This document shows, piece after piece, positions 26,545-35,247 of a stretch of DNA of 42,519 bases. Numbering within the stretch: the first letter of the stretch is position 1; every line of letters starts with the position of its first letter. A model generated the notes under the pieces. The model had not been told where the DNA came from. It saw nothing but the letters and a program-made list of their open reading frames with translations, and did not search any database. Source of the stretch: Helicobacter sp. 13S00482-2 (GTDB lineage: Bacteria > Campylobacterota > Campylobacteria > Campylobacterales > Helicobacteraceae); NCBI RefSeq assembly GCF_002272795.1, contig NZ_MLAT01000013.1, forward strand, positions 1 to 42,519, in the 5' to 3' direction. Both the position numbers and the translations under genes were made by a program.

Positions 26545-27041
26545 TTTAGATCCTTTTGCATTTCAAGAACTATTTGGTTGTAGCTTTTTCCTAAACTCTC
26601 ACAAATATCTTGAATTATCTTCGCTCCAGCACTCATTCCGCCTAGTTTTTCAGCCTCTAGCATTTGCTTATAAATACCAGAAATTTGCTCTATGGCCTTT
26701 TGATTGGGTTTTCTCCGCACAGAGTAATAACCAATAATTTTATTCTCTGAATCATAGCTAGGGGTAATGTTGGCAAATACCCAATAAAAATCTCCATATT
26801 TATTCTTGTTTTTCACAAAAGCAAAAATCTCTTTTCCATTTTGGATATAATCCCACAATAGCTTGAAAACCGCCTTTGGCATATCAGGATGCCTGATGAT
26901 ATTATGAGGTTTATTCAAAAGCTCTTGCTCCTCATAAAGTGCGTAGTGCAAAAAATCTTTGTTGCAATAAGTAATTTTGCCCTTCAAATCAGTTTTTGAA
27001 GTGATAAGAGTTCCAGGAGCTAAGATGAGTTCTTTTTCCAA
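26541..27041 (-). CDS. PAS-domain energy-taxis protein, CetB-like
   Basis: The 166-residue soluble protein has an Aer-type PAS domain (about residues 8-115). It contains [38 protein letters not shown] (flavin-binding family signature) and [15 protein letters not shown]. It probably binds FAD and reports redox state to the CetA-like transducer. The frame opens at a GTG at 27065, but a TTG at 27041 is preceded by a perfect AGGAGG (27053-27048) six bases away. TTG also gives an N-terminus ([13 protein letters not shown]) close to C. jejuni CetB. The two genes overlap as ATGA. Confidence 0.88.
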   Translation of the reverse strand: MEKELILAPGTLITSKTDLKGKITYCNKDFLHYALYEEQELLNKPHNIIRHPDMPKAVFKLLWDYIQNGKEIFAFVKNKNKYGDFYWVFANITPSYDSENKIIGYYSVRRKPNQKAIEQISGIYKQMLEAEKLGGMSAGAKIIQDICESLGKSYNQIVLEMQKDLK

Positions 27042-27079
27042 ATACGACCTCCTAATGTTTGTCACGCTTAGATTATTTC

Positions 27080-27104
27080 ATTATTAATATAAAAATATTA
27101 TTAA
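27080..27104. repeat. ATTATTAA direct repeats in the cetB-truB divergent region
   Basis: ATTATTAA occurs at 27080-27087 and again at 27097-27104, a 17-bp period, within an extremely AT-rich stretch between the divergent cetB-like and truB genes. It could be a regulator site, since Fur- and NikR-type sites in Helicobacter are built of such TAATAAT/ATTATTA elements, but base composition alone could produce it. Confidence 0.3.
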
Positions 27105-27131
27105 ATATTAAAATTAAAAAAAGGATATACT

Positions 27132-27980
27132 TTGGACGCTCTCATGGTTGCCCACAAACCCCCTCAAATCTCAAGTAATTTTTTTCTAAGCAAACTCAAG
27201 AGAATCTATAATGTCAAAAAAGCTGGATATTCTGGGACGCTTGACCCTTTTGCTAGAGGCTGCTTGATAGTGGGGTTTGGAAACCATACAAGGCTTTTTT
27301 CTTTTATTCAAAAAAATCCTAAAGTCTATGAGGCAACTTTATGGCTAGGGGTTAAAAGCTTAAGCTTGGATATGGAAAACATTGTGAGCATTAGGGAGGT
27401 GAAAAAAATCGAAAAACAAAAAATTGAAGATATTCTAGCTTCCTTGAAGGGAAAAATTTCATACACACCTCCTAGATACAGTGCTAAGAAAATCAATGGT
27501 AAAAGATCTTATGAACTTGCACGATCGGGGATTATGTTAGAACCCTCCGTTAGCATTATGGAAATATTTGAAATAGAGCTTTTGTGCTACAACCACCCGT
27601 ATTTAAGTTTTCGTGCGAGTGTTTCTGAAGGATCCTATATTAGAAGTATCGGTGAGATTATAGCAAAAGAATTGGGTGTTGATGGGGCATTATCATCACT
27701 AGAACGTATCAGTGAGGGTGATATAGTTGCAAAAGCTGGGGAAACTAGTTTTATTGATCCTTTAAAAGTTTTGAAATATCCCATTATTTCAGACTTGAGC
27801 TTACAAGTGAGAGAAAATTTATGGCTAGGAAGAAAGTTTTTACTAGAAAATCAAAAAGATGGAATCTATATAGCCAATTTTGAGGATTTTTTCTCTATAA
27901 TTCAAATAAAAGAAGATGGAAGCGTCCAATATCTGCTAAATAGGATAAATAAAAATGTTGATTTTATCAAGAAAACCTGA
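27132..27980 (+). CDS. truB: tRNA pseudouridine-55 synthase TruB
   Basis: TruB isomerises U55 in the T-loop of tRNAs. The 282-residue protein has the catalytic segment [19 protein letters not shown] (Asp about residue 37), then [29 protein letters not shown] and SEGSYIRSI. It starts with TTG preceded by AAGGAT. An in-frame ATG four codons later would remove little. It is followed by csrA with 26 bases of overlap. Confidence 0.95.
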   Translation: MDALMVAHKPPQISSNFFLSKLKRIYNVKKAGYSGTLDPFARGCLIVGFGNHTRLFSFIQKNPKVYEATLWLGVKSLSLDMENIVSIREVKKIEKQKIEDILASLKGKISYTPPRYSAKKINGKRSYELARSGIMLEPSVSIMEIFEIELLCYNHPYLSFRASVSEGSYIRSIGEIIAKELGVDGALSSLERISEGDIVAKAGETSFIDPLKVLKYPIISDLSLQVRENLWLGRKFLLENQKDGIYIANFEDFFSIIQIKEDGSVQYLLNRINKNVDFIKKT

Positions 27981-28185
27981 TGAAAGTATCGTTATTGGGG
28001 ATAATATTACTATCAAGGTAATATCCATTGATCGAGGAAGTGTCAAACTTGGATTTCAAGCTCCTCCAAATACTCTTATCTTAAGATCTGAACTAAAAGA
28101 AGCTATCGCCTCAGAAAACAAAAAAGCCTCTGTTGATATCAGCAATGATACTCTAGATAGCATTGGCAAACATATTAAACACTGA
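27955..28185 (+). CDS. csrA: Carbon storage regulator CsrA
   Basis: CsrA is a small RNA-binding translational regulator that controls flagellin and stress-response mRNAs in epsilonproteobacteria and is antagonised by FliW. The 76-residue protein begins [20 protein letters not shown] and has the [15 protein letters not shown] segment, both diagnostic. It overlaps truB by 26 bases and precedes ispE by 10. No fliW is present in the window. Confidence 0.98.
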   Translation: MLILSRKPDESIVIGDNITIKVISIDRGSVKLGFQAPPNTLILRSELKEAIASENKKASVDISNDTLDSIGKHIKH

Positions 28186-28195
28186 AGAATAAAAA

Positions 28196-28975
28196 TTGAT
28201 TTTTGATGTATTTCCAAAAATAAATATTTTTTTAAAACTCACAGGAGTTCAAGGCTCTTACCACACTATTTCTTCGAGATTTATGTTGGTTTTTGGAGAT
28301 TTGAAGGATGTAATTGAAATAAAGCCATCAGAAAAGTTTTCTCTAAAAGGTGATTTTAACTGCGAAATGCAAGATAATCTCATTTATCGCTCAATTGCAG
28401 AACTTAAAAAGTTTTTAGAACATAAGAAAATCAAATCATCTATGCTTGAATGTCTCAATATTGAGGTTGAAAAAAAAATCCCAAAAGGTGCAGGACTAGG
28501 TGGAGGAAGTGCTGATGCGGGAATGTGCTTAGTAAAAATCAATGAGTTATTTCATCTTGGTCTTACTCAAAAACAATTGCATTACATTGGAATGAAAATA
28601 GGCTCTGATGTAGGTTTTTTTGTGAGTGGATATAGCGGTGCAAACGTTTCAGGAATAGGTGAAATGATTCAAAAATATGAAGAAGAAACTTGTGTGTTTG
28701 AAATTTTTACGCCAAATATTTTCTGTGATACCAAAAAAGTATATTCACAATACGATAAAAATATCCCCTTACAAGAGTATGATTTTGCAAAAACCCTTCA
28801 ATCTAGCTCAACTAAACAAATTCTATCTTTATATCAACGCGAACAACTCAATGATTTGTTCCTTCCTGCTATAAATCTATATCCAGAATTAAATGAAATA
28901 CAAAAAAATTTAGGCAAGGATTGGTATTTTAGTGGTAGTGGGAGTAGTTTTTTTAGATTAAAGGACAAGAAGTGA
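28196..28975 (+). CDS. ispE: 4-diphosphocytidyl-2-C-methyl-D-erythritol kinase
   Basis: IspE phosphorylates CDP-ME in the MEP isoprenoid pathway. The 259-residue protein shows the GHMP-kinase N-terminus [12 protein letters not shown], the ATP-binding loop [15 protein letters not shown] (about residues 97-111), and the C-terminal [11 protein letters not shown]. It starts with TTG, ten bases after csrA. A run of nine A's at 28470-28478 lies within the codons for VEKKIPKG. Length is typical of epsilonproteobacterial IspE. Confidence 0.95.
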   Translation: MIFDVFPKINIFLKLTGVQGSYHTISSRFMLVFGDLKDVIEIKPSEKFSLKGDFNCEMQDNLIYRSIAELKKFLEHKKIKSSMLECLNIEVEKKIPKGAGLGGGSADAGMCLVKINELFHLGLTQKQLHYIGMKIGSDVGFFVSGYSGANVSGIGEMIQKYEEETCVFEIFTPNIFCDTKKVYSQYDKNIPLQEYDFAKTLQSSSTKQILSLYQREQLNDLFLPAINLYPELNEIQKNLGKDWYFSGSGSSFFRLKDKK

Positions 28976-29427
28976 TCATAGCAAGAAATAAAAAAGCTTT
29001 TTTTGATTACGAAATATTAGAAAAACTAGAGGCGGGGATTTCTTTATTTGGTTCAGAAGTAAAAGCCTTGCGTCAAGCTAGAGTAAATCTGAAAGATAGT
29101 TTTGTTAAAATCATAAAGAATGAAGCATTTTTATTTGGAATGCATATTTCATACCTAGATACGACAAACCCATATTACAAGCCCAATGAAAAGCGTGATA
29201 GAAAATTGCTTTTGCACAAAAAACAAATTGACAAACTCTTTGGGCAAGTTAGTTTGCAAGGACTCAGTATCGTGCCTTTGAAGATTTATTTCAACAATAA
29301 AAACAAGGCAAAGGTTGAAATTGCACTTGTCAAAGGTAAAAATCTTCATGATAAGCGAGAGAGTATCAAGAAAAAAATACTCGATAAAGAAGCACTAGCG
29401 AGTTTAAAAAATTACTACAAAGGTTAG
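28972..29427 (+). CDS. smpB: SsrA-binding protein SmpB
   Basis: SmpB binds tmRNA and delivers it to stalled ribosomes. The 151-residue protein has the N-terminal [38 protein letters not shown] and the C-terminal [16 protein letters not shown] with a basic tail. The GTG start overlaps the ispE stop as GTGA. The gene order ispE-smpB-exbB agrees with H. pylori. Confidence 0.97.
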   Translation: MIIARNKKAFFDYEILEKLEAGISLFGSEVKALRQARVNLKDSFVKIIKNEAFLFGMHISYLDTTNPYYKPNEKRDRKLLLHKKQIDKLFGQVSLQGLSIVPLKIYFNNKNKAKVEIALVKGKNLHDKRESIKKKILDKEALASLKNYYKG

Positions 29428-29429
29428 CA

Positions 29430-29897
29430 ATGAAAGAATGGCTTGATTATGGAATCTTGATTTTTTTAGGATTTCTATCTATTATCGTGATTGCAATAGG
29501 TATTGAAAGAGTTTGGTTTTATGCAACGCTGAGAGTTGATGATTACTTAGATAAACGGGAACTTGAACTCGATTTGCACAGAAGACTTACTCTGATCGCT
29601 ACTATCGGTTCAAATGCCCCATATGTTGGACTTTTAGGAACCGTAGCAGGGATTATGATTACCTTCGTAGATATAGGCTCTAATTCATTTGTAGATACAA
29701 AAGCCATTATGGTGGGACTTGCTCTGGCATTAAAAGCAACTGGAATGGGTCTTATCGTAGCTATTCCTTCAATTGTCATATACAATATGTTGGTACGCAA
29801 AAGTGAGATCATCATCACAAAGTGGGATATTTATCACAACCCACCCACCCAAACAAAAATTTCTCCTAAGCGTTTAGATACAAATTCTAAGGAATAA
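29430..29897 (+). CDS. exbB: ExbB/TolQ-family proton-channel protein
   Basis: ExbB with ExbD energises TonB using the proton motive force. The 155-residue protein is the short epsilonproteobacterial form. It has an N-terminal helix (LDYGILIFLGFLSIIVIAIG), then a MotA/TolQ/ExbB domain with ATIGSNAPYVGLLGTVAGIM and ALKATGMGLIVAIPSIVIYN. It lies between smpB and exbD with gaps of one or two bases. No tonB gene is in the window. Confidence 0.94.
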   Translation: MKEWLDYGILIFLGFLSIIVIAIGIERVWFYATLRVDDYLDKRELELDLHRRLTLIATIGSNAPYVGLLGTVAGIMITFVDIGSNSFVDTKAIMVGLALALKATGMGLIVAIPSIVIYNMLVRKSEIIITKWDIYHNPPTQTKISPKRLDTNSKE

Positions 29898-29898
29898 G

Positions 29899-30294
29899 AT
29901 GAAAAAAATGGATTCAATGAATTTAGTTCCTTTCATAGATATTGTACTTGTGCTTTTGGTCATTGTCTTGACAACAGCATCTTTTGTGAGTACTTCAAAA
30001 CTCCCTATCAATATTCCAAAAGTAGATCAAAATTCTTCAAGAAATCAAGAGGATATGAAAAAAAAACAAGTTAATATCACCATTAACAATGATGGAAAGT
30101 ATTATATAAATGACAAACAGGTGAGTTTTGATGAACTCAAAGCATCTGTAAGTTCATATGCTAAAGACACTCCGATTGTTTTACAAGGCGATAAAAATAG
30201 CAATCTTGATAGTTTTGTAAAAATTCTTGATCTTTTACAAATCAATGACCTCAAGGAGCTCTATATTCTAGTTGAAGATAAAGATAATCATTAA
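29899..30294 (+). CDS. exbD: ExbD-family proton-channel protein
   Basis: The 131-residue protein has a short cytoplasmic start, one transmembrane helix (MNLVPFIDIVLVLLVIVLT, with the functional Asp near residue 13) and a periplasmic domain with DGKYYINDKQVSFDEL and PIVLQGDKNSNLD. It partners the preceding ExbB. A run of nine A's at 30058-30066 encodes KKK in the periplasmic domain. Confidence 0.94.
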   Translation: MKKMDSMNLVPFIDIVLVLLVIVLTTASFVSTSKLPINIPKVDQNSSRNQEDMKKKQVNITINNDGKYYINDKQVSFDELKASVSSYAKDTPIVLQGDKNSNLDSFVKILDLLQINDLKELYILVEDKDNH

Positions 30295-30338
30295 GGGACT
30301 TCGGGATTTTTCCAAAGTTTATTTAAGTAAAAAGACTA

Positions 30339-30344
30339 TATAAT
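30339..30344 (+). promoter_or_regulatory. rpmH promoter -10
   Basis: A perfect TATAAT lies 39 bases before the rpmH ATG. The flanking sequence TATAATACGAGCTTTAT closely matches the metallophosphoesterase promoter. SD-like AAGGGA precedes the start codon. Confidence 0.65.
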
Positions 30345-30377
30345 ACGAGCTTTATTTTATCTCAAGGGACATATCAA

Positions 30378-30512
30378 ATGAAACGTACATACCAGCCACA
30401 CAATACTCCAAGAAAGAGGACGCACGGCTTCAGGGTTAGAATGAAAACCAAGAATGGTAGAAAAGTTATTAGTGCCAGAAGAGCAAAGGGACGTAAAAGA
30501 CTTGCTATTTAG
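30378..30512 (+). CDS. rpmH: 50S ribosomal protein L34
   Basis: The 44-residue protein [20 protein letters not shown]... ends in [12 protein letters not shown], the standard L34 sequence and length. It has its own promoter after exbD and is followed by rnpA after 12 bases, the near-universal rpmH-rnpA-yidD-yidC order. Confidence 0.98.
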   Translation: MKRTYQPHNTPRKRTHGFRVRMKTKNGRKVISARRAKGRKRLAI

Positions 30513-30524
30513 TGCGGTTAAAGC

Positions 30525-30905
30525 GTGAATTCTCTGAAAAACAAAAAAGAATTTGATCTAGTGTATAAAAAAGGCACTAGGAGATACTCAAAGTATTTCA
30601 CACTTTATTTTCTAGGGTTGGATTCTAGATCACCCCTATTACAAAACAGAGAAAATGAAGATGATTTTTTACTCGGCCTGAGTGTTTCTAAAAAAGTTGG
30701 AAAAGCAACAAAAAGAAATCTTATTAAGCGTAGAGTTAGGTCTTTGTGTAGAGAACATCAAGAAATTTTCAAAAATCATGCAATGGTTTTTGTCGCAAAA
30801 AATGGTATCATTGAAATTCCTTATAAGGTTTTCCAACAAGATTTTTTAACCTCTGTAAAGGGATTGTTTTCCTCAATTCCTTCTGTGTATGGGAGCAAGA
30901 GTTGA
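30525..30905 (+). CDS. rnpA: Ribonuclease P protein component
   Basis: RnpA is the protein subunit that aids the RNase P RNA in 5' maturation of tRNAs. The 126-residue protein starts with GTG (MNSLKNKKEFDLVYKKG) and contains the RNR motif segment KVGKATKRNLIKRRVRSLCR. The gene follows rpmH in the usual order and overlaps yidD. Confidence 0.95.
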   Translation: MNSLKNKKEFDLVYKKGTRRYSKYFTLYFLGLDSRSPLLQNRENEDDFLLGLSVSKKVGKATKRNLIKRRVRSLCREHQEIFKNHAMVFVAKNGIIEIPYKVFQQDFLTSVKGLFSSIPSVYGSKS

Positions 30906-31285
30906 AAGAGAATCAAATCAAAGTAGCCAACAAAAATGTTAAACCTTTTATGTTTTCTTTTTTAAAAGTATTTATTTCTTTCTATCAAAAGTACATCTCT
31001 CCACTTTTACCAAAAAGCTGTCGATACTATCCAACTTGCTCACAATACGCTCTTTGGAGCATTCAGTTTAACCATCCTCTTTTTGCATTTTATAAGATTT
31101 TACTAAGAATTTTAAGATGCAATCAGTTATTTTTAGGTGGGATTGACTATCCTATCGGGAATTGGTTTTTAAAAGGAGATTTTTTATCTCCGCAAAAAAT
31201 TGATTTTTGGCTTGTTCCTATTGAGAAACATACTCAAAACGGACATGCTAAGAAAATCAAATTTTATATTATCAAGTCATTATAG
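30902..31285 (+). CDS. yidD: Membrane protein insertion efficiency factor YidD
   Basis: YidD is a small membrane-associated protein that assists YidC-mediated insertion. The 127-residue product has the invariant SFYQKYISPLLPKSCRYYPTC segment region with its SCR/CSQYA core, followed by LWSIQFNHPLF. It starts with TTG overlapping the rnpA stop. The C-terminal tail is longer than in the 70-85 residue family core, as in H. pylori. Confidence 0.95.
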   Translation: MKENQIKVANKNVKPFMFSFLKVFISFYQKYISPLLPKSCRYYPTCSQYALWSIQFNHPLFAFYKILLRILRCNQLFLGGIDYPIGNWFLKGDFLSPQKIDFWLVPIEKHTQNGHAKKIKFYIIKSL

Positions 31286-31295
31286 AGGTGCAAAG

Positions 31296-32999
31296 GTGAA
31301 ACAAGATAACAATTTGAGAATTATTTTAGTAGTGGCGATTTCGTTTTTATTTATTATGGTCTATAGCTATTTTCAGAAACCAGCTCAACCTATAGAAAAG
31401 GCAATTCAGGAAAAAGCAACCTTAACGCCAAATGCTGCACCCAGTAGCCTTGTTAGCAAAAATATAGCTCTTAGCACAGTCCCTAATACTCAAAATTTAA
31501 ATTCAGATATTTTCAATCCAAATAAAATTATCGCAACGATCAATTCTAAAGACGTTGAAATTCAGATAGATTCATTAGGGCGTATCTCACAATTTTATCT
31601 CAAAGACAAAAAATTTACTGCCCCTAGACAAGAGGGGTTCATAGATCATATCAAAAGGCTTTTTGGTTTTGCTAAAAAGCCTCAAGAAGTCATCACAAAA
31701 TTACCTCTTTTGGGAGATACTCTTCCCAAACCATTAGAAATGAGATTTTCAGATATTGCTACAAACAATCAAGCCTTTGAGGTTCCTTATAAGGCTTCAA
31801 TGGACTCTATTGAGCTTACAACCACTCCTCAAACATTGGTTTTGACTCAAAATTTAAATAACCTTGTTATAAGAAAAATCATCACTTTTTATCCTGATCT
31901 AAAATATAAAATCAAACTTGAAGTAAGCAATCCTGTTCCTTACGTCATCTCTAGTGGCACAAGACCTGTTGCAGATGCAGATGGATATGCATTTCACGGG
32001 GTTTTGCTTAAAGATAGCGAAGATAAGATAGAAAAAGTCGAAGATAAAAAAGCAGATGAGAAATCTCAACCCTATGTAGGAGCAAAATTTATAGCAAGTG
32101 TCGATAGATACTACACTTCCTTATTCTTTACAACTTCGCCCAAAGGATTTGATGCCATCATTGATTCAGAGATTGGCACAAAAAATCCAATGCCATTTGT
32201 AGCCTTCAATGGAAATGCAGACTTTGAGGGCTATATTGGGCCTAAAAATTACAAAGAACTCAAAGAAATCAATCCAAATTTAACCGATGTTGTTGAATAC
32301 GGAATCATTACTTTTTTTGCCAAACCTGTATTTTTACTCTTGAATTTCCTTCATAGCTATACCTTAAATTGGGGATGGGCTATTATATTGCTCACCTTAA
32401 TAGTGCGAATTATCTTATTCCCATTGAGTTATAAGGGGATGGTCAGTATGCAAAAGCTAAAAGAAGTTGCACCAAAAATGAAAGAACTTCAAGCAAAATA
32501 CAAAGATGATCCTCAAAAACTCCAATCTCAGATGATGCAGCTATACAAAAAACACGGTGCAAACCCAATGGGTGGATGCCTACCCTTGATTTTACAAATT
32601 CCTGTATTTTTTGCCATCTATCGAGTGCTTTATAATGCCGTCGAACTCAAAAGTACAGGATGGATTTTATGGATTCACGATTTATCTGTAATGGATCCTT
32701 ATTTTGTTCTTCCAATTTTAATGGGTGTTTCAATGTATATGAGTCAAGTACTCACTCCTAATACTATTGCAGATCCTACACAAGCGAAGATTTTTAGACT
32801 TCTTCCTGTTGTCTTCACATTATTTTTAATCACATTTCCTGCAGGATTGGTGCTTTATTGGACAGTAAATAATATCTTTTCCATTCTCCAACAACTTATC
32901 ATTAATCGCATGATGGAAAGGAAAAAAGCCTTAGAAATTGCAGAGCACAAACATCATCACATTGAAGTTGAAAAAAACCACAAAGAGAAAACAAAATGA
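31296..32999 (+). CDS. yidC: Membrane protein insertase YidC
   Basis: YidC inserts and folds inner-membrane proteins, with or without Sec. The 567-residue protein has an N-terminal helix (IILVVAISFLFIMVYSYF), a large periplasmic domain (about 30-330), then the five-helix insertase core with GWAIILLTLIVRIILFPLSY, GANPMGGCLPLILQIPVFFA and a C-terminal His/Lys-rich tail. The frame opens further upstream at 31200, but GTG at 31296, preceded by AGAGG, gives the expected YidC N-terminus and does not overlap yidD. Confidence 0.96.
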   Translation: MKQDNNLRIILVVAISFLFIMVYSYFQKPAQPIEKAIQEKATLTPNAAPSSLVSKNIALSTVPNTQNLNSDIFNPNKIIATINSKDVEIQIDSLGRISQFYLKDKKFTAPRQEGFIDHIKRLFGFAKKPQEVITKLPLLGDTLPKPLEMRFSDIATNNQAFEVPYKASMDSIELTTTPQTLVLTQNLNNLVIRKIITFYPDLKYKIKLEVSNPVPYVISSGTRPVADADGYAFHGVLLKDSEDKIEKVEDKKADEKSQPYVGAKFIASVDRYYTSLFFTTSPKGFDAIIDSEIGTKNPMPFVAFNGNADFEGYIGPKNYKELKEINPNLTDVVEYGIITFFAKPVFLLLNFLHSYTLNWGWAIILLTLIVRIILFPLSYKGMVSMQKLKEVAPKMKELQAKYKDDPQKLQSQMMQLYKKHGANPMGGCLPLILQIPVFFAIYRVLYNAVELKSTGWILWIHDLSVMDPYFVLPILMGVSMYMSQVLTPNTIADPTQAKIFRLLPVVFTLFLITFPAGLVLYWTVNNIFSILQQLIINRMMERKKALEIAEHKHHHIEVEKNHKEKTK

Positions 33000-33880
33000 A
33001 AAAAGTTGTTGCAAAAACTCTTCAGGAAGCTATAACCCAAGCCTCTTTAGATCTGGGTTGTTCTGTCACTGAACTTGATTATGAAATCATTCAAACCCCT
33101 TCTAGCGGATTTTTTGGTATGGGTAAAAAAGATGCCATCATTGTCGCTACTATCATAAAAGACTCAAATGCACTAGGGAATAATAAAGATGATGATATAC
33201 CGAAAAAAGAAATAACTCCTCAAACATCTATCGCGACACAAAATCAAAAAAATTCTCTAGAAAATACTGATGAGAACTTTGATTATGAAGAACATAAAAA
33301 ATCTCGTCCTTCTTATTTTGATCATCATCTAGCTACAAATTCTCAAAAAACTTCTCACCATCAATTTGAAATGAACAAAAGCGATATTGACGAAACATTC
33401 TTTAAAGAAATACAAGACCCTCAAGAAATCACTCAAGAAATTGAAGATGAGGTTAAAATGCTGTTTGCTTCAATGCCTTATAAAATCAACAAAATAGAAG
33501 TTGGAATCTATGATAGTCAAACTATTCTTATTACTCTAGATGGAGATGATTCTGCACTCATGATTGGTGAAAAAGGATACCGCTATAAAGCATTATCCTA
33601 TTTGCTTTTCAACTGGATTCAACCTAAATATGGCTATAACATCCGCCTAGAAATTGCACAGTTTTTAAAAAATCAAGAAGAAGCCATTGATATTTATTTA
33701 CAAAATGTCATCTCGACAATAATACAAACAGGAAAAGCACAAACAAAACCATTAGATGGCGTACTTGCTTATATTGCACTCAAAAAACTTCGAGAGACTT
33801 TTCCAAACAAATATGTTTCCTTCCGAATTAATGCACAAGATGAACGTTATATTGTAGTCAATGATTTCATTAAATCATGA
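32996..33880 (+). CDS. jag: Jag/KhpB RNA-binding protein
   Basis: The 294-residue protein has a jag N-terminal domain (residues 1-48, containing GFFGMGKKDAIIVATI), an acidic linker, a KH domain with the GEKGYRYKALSYLLF loop (about 195-210), and an R3H-like C-terminus. It is adjacent to yidC as in most bacteria and overlaps both yidC and mnmE by four bases. A role in post-transcriptional control of envelope or division genes is known for relatives. Confidence 0.92.
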   Translation: MKKVVAKTLQEAITQASLDLGCSVTELDYEIIQTPSSGFFGMGKKDAIIVATIIKDSNALGNNKDDDIPKKEITPQTSIATQNQKNSLENTDENFDYEEHKKSRPSYFDHHLATNSQKTSHHQFEMNKSDIDETFFKEIQDPQEITQEIEDEVKMLFASMPYKINKIEVGIYDSQTILITLDGDDSALMIGEKGYRYKALSYLLFNWIQPKYGYNIRLEIAQFLKNQEEAIDIYLQNVISTIIQTGKAQTKPLDGVLAYIALKKLRETFPNKYVSFRINAQDERYIVVNDFIKS

Positions 33881-35247
33881 ATGAAAATAATACGATTGTA
33901 GCTATTTCTACCCCCATAGGCATTGGAGCAACCGCCATTGTTAGAATGAGTGGTAAAAAAGCCCTTCAAATCGCTTTAGAAATAACCAAAAAAACCAATT
34001 TTTCTCCCAGATACGCTACCTTATGTTGTGTCTATAACAATAAAGATGAAATACTTGATGAAGTTATCGTGATTTATTTTAAAAACCCCGCTAGCTATAC
34101 ACGAGAAGATGTCTGTGAGATACAGTGTCATGGTGGAATCATCGCAGCAAAAATGATCTTACAAGTATGCTTAGAAAAAGGTGCGACTTTAGCTGCACCT
34201 GGAGAATTCAGCAAAAGAGCATTTTTAAATGGCCGTATTGATTTTTCTCAAATCAACGCACTTTCCAAAATCATTCAATCCACGAGCGAAAAAGCATCAA
34301 AAATATTAGCCAAGCAACTTAAAGGAGAATTAGGAAAATTTGTAGATAACTTGAGAGAAGATCTCTTGCGTGTTCTTGCTTATAGCGAAGTAATGATTGA
34401 TTATGGTGAAGAGGATATTCCTGCGGATATTATCAGTAATATTGACTCTCAAATTCAAAAAATACAAAATCTACTCAAGTCTGTTTATGAATTTTCAAAA
34501 ATGAGGCAAGGAATCATTGATGGCCATCATATGAGCATCATTGGAAAACCAAATGTGGGCAAGAGTTCAGTTTTAAATGCTATTTTACTCTATGATAGAG
34601 CCATCACAAGCCCTATAGCAGGAACCACAAGGGATACTATTGAAGAAAATATTAACATTGAAGGCAATATCATTCGCATCATTGACACTGCTGGGATTAG
34701 GAAAACCCAAGACGAAATAGAATCCTTAGGAATCACAAAAAGTATCAACTCTATCTTCCAAAGCGACATTATTTTAGCAGTATTTGATTCATCGAGAATC
34801 CTAGATAATGAAGATATGGAAATCATAAGACTTCTAAACACTCAAGAAAATAAACATTGCATCATCACATTAAACAAAAGTGATTTGCCCCCTATGTTTG
34901 AGCTAAAAGACATAGAAGAATTAATACAAATCCCTTATGAAGGCATCAAAATCAGCACAAAAACCCCCGAAAAATGTGCCTTAGCACTCAAAGAGATTTT
35001 TGCTAAAATCTTAGCAAAAGATGAAATAGGTGATGAAATACTTTTGACCTCAGAATTTCAACTACAAGCAATCAAAAAGGCAATCTGTAGTCTTGAAAAT
35101 GCAAGTGATGTATTTAAAAATCTTGAACTTGAATTGTTTTCATATAATATAACAGAGGCCATTACAAATATTTGCAACATCACTCAACCTTATGAAATCT
35201 CAGAAATGTTTGATAAGATGTTTGGAGAATTCTGTCTGGGCAAATGA
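33877..35247 (+). CDS. mnmE: tRNA modification GTPase MnmE
   Basis: MnmE with MnmG forms the cmnm5 group on wobble uridines. The 456-residue protein has a folate-binding N-terminal domain starting TIVAISTPIGIGATAIVRMS, a helical region, and the inserted G domain with IIGKPNVGKSSVLNAILLYD, AGTTRDT, DTAGI and NKSD. It ends in the catalytic FGEFCLGK (C-x-G-K). Length is standard. The start overlaps jag and the stop overlaps the next gene. Confidence 0.97.
   Translation: MNENNTIVAISTPIGIGATAIVRMSGKKALQIALEITKKTNFSPRYATLCCVYNNKDEILDEVIVIYFKNPASYTREDVCEIQCHGGIIAAKMILQVCLEKGATLAAPGEFSKRAFLNGRIDFSQINALSKIIQSTSEKASKILAKQLKGELGKFVDNLREDLLRVLAYSEVMIDYGEEDIPADIISNIDSQIQKIQNLLKSVYEFSKMRQGIIDGHHMSIIGKPNVGKSSVLNAILLYDRAITSPIAGTTRDTIEENINIEGNIIRIIDTAGIRKTQDEIESLGITKSINSIFQSDIILAVFDSSRILDNEDMEIIRLLNTQENKHCIITLNKSDLPPMFELKDIEELIQIPYEGIKISTKTPEKCALALKEIFAKILAKDEIGDEILLTSEFQLQAIKKAICSLENASDVFKNLELELFSYNITEAITNICNITQPYEISEMFDKMFGEFCLGK

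Noticed and set aside
31200-31295. Extended N-terminus of YidC
   Set aside because: It overlaps yidD and lacks similarity to the YidC N-terminus. GTG at 31296 with AGAGG fits the family start.
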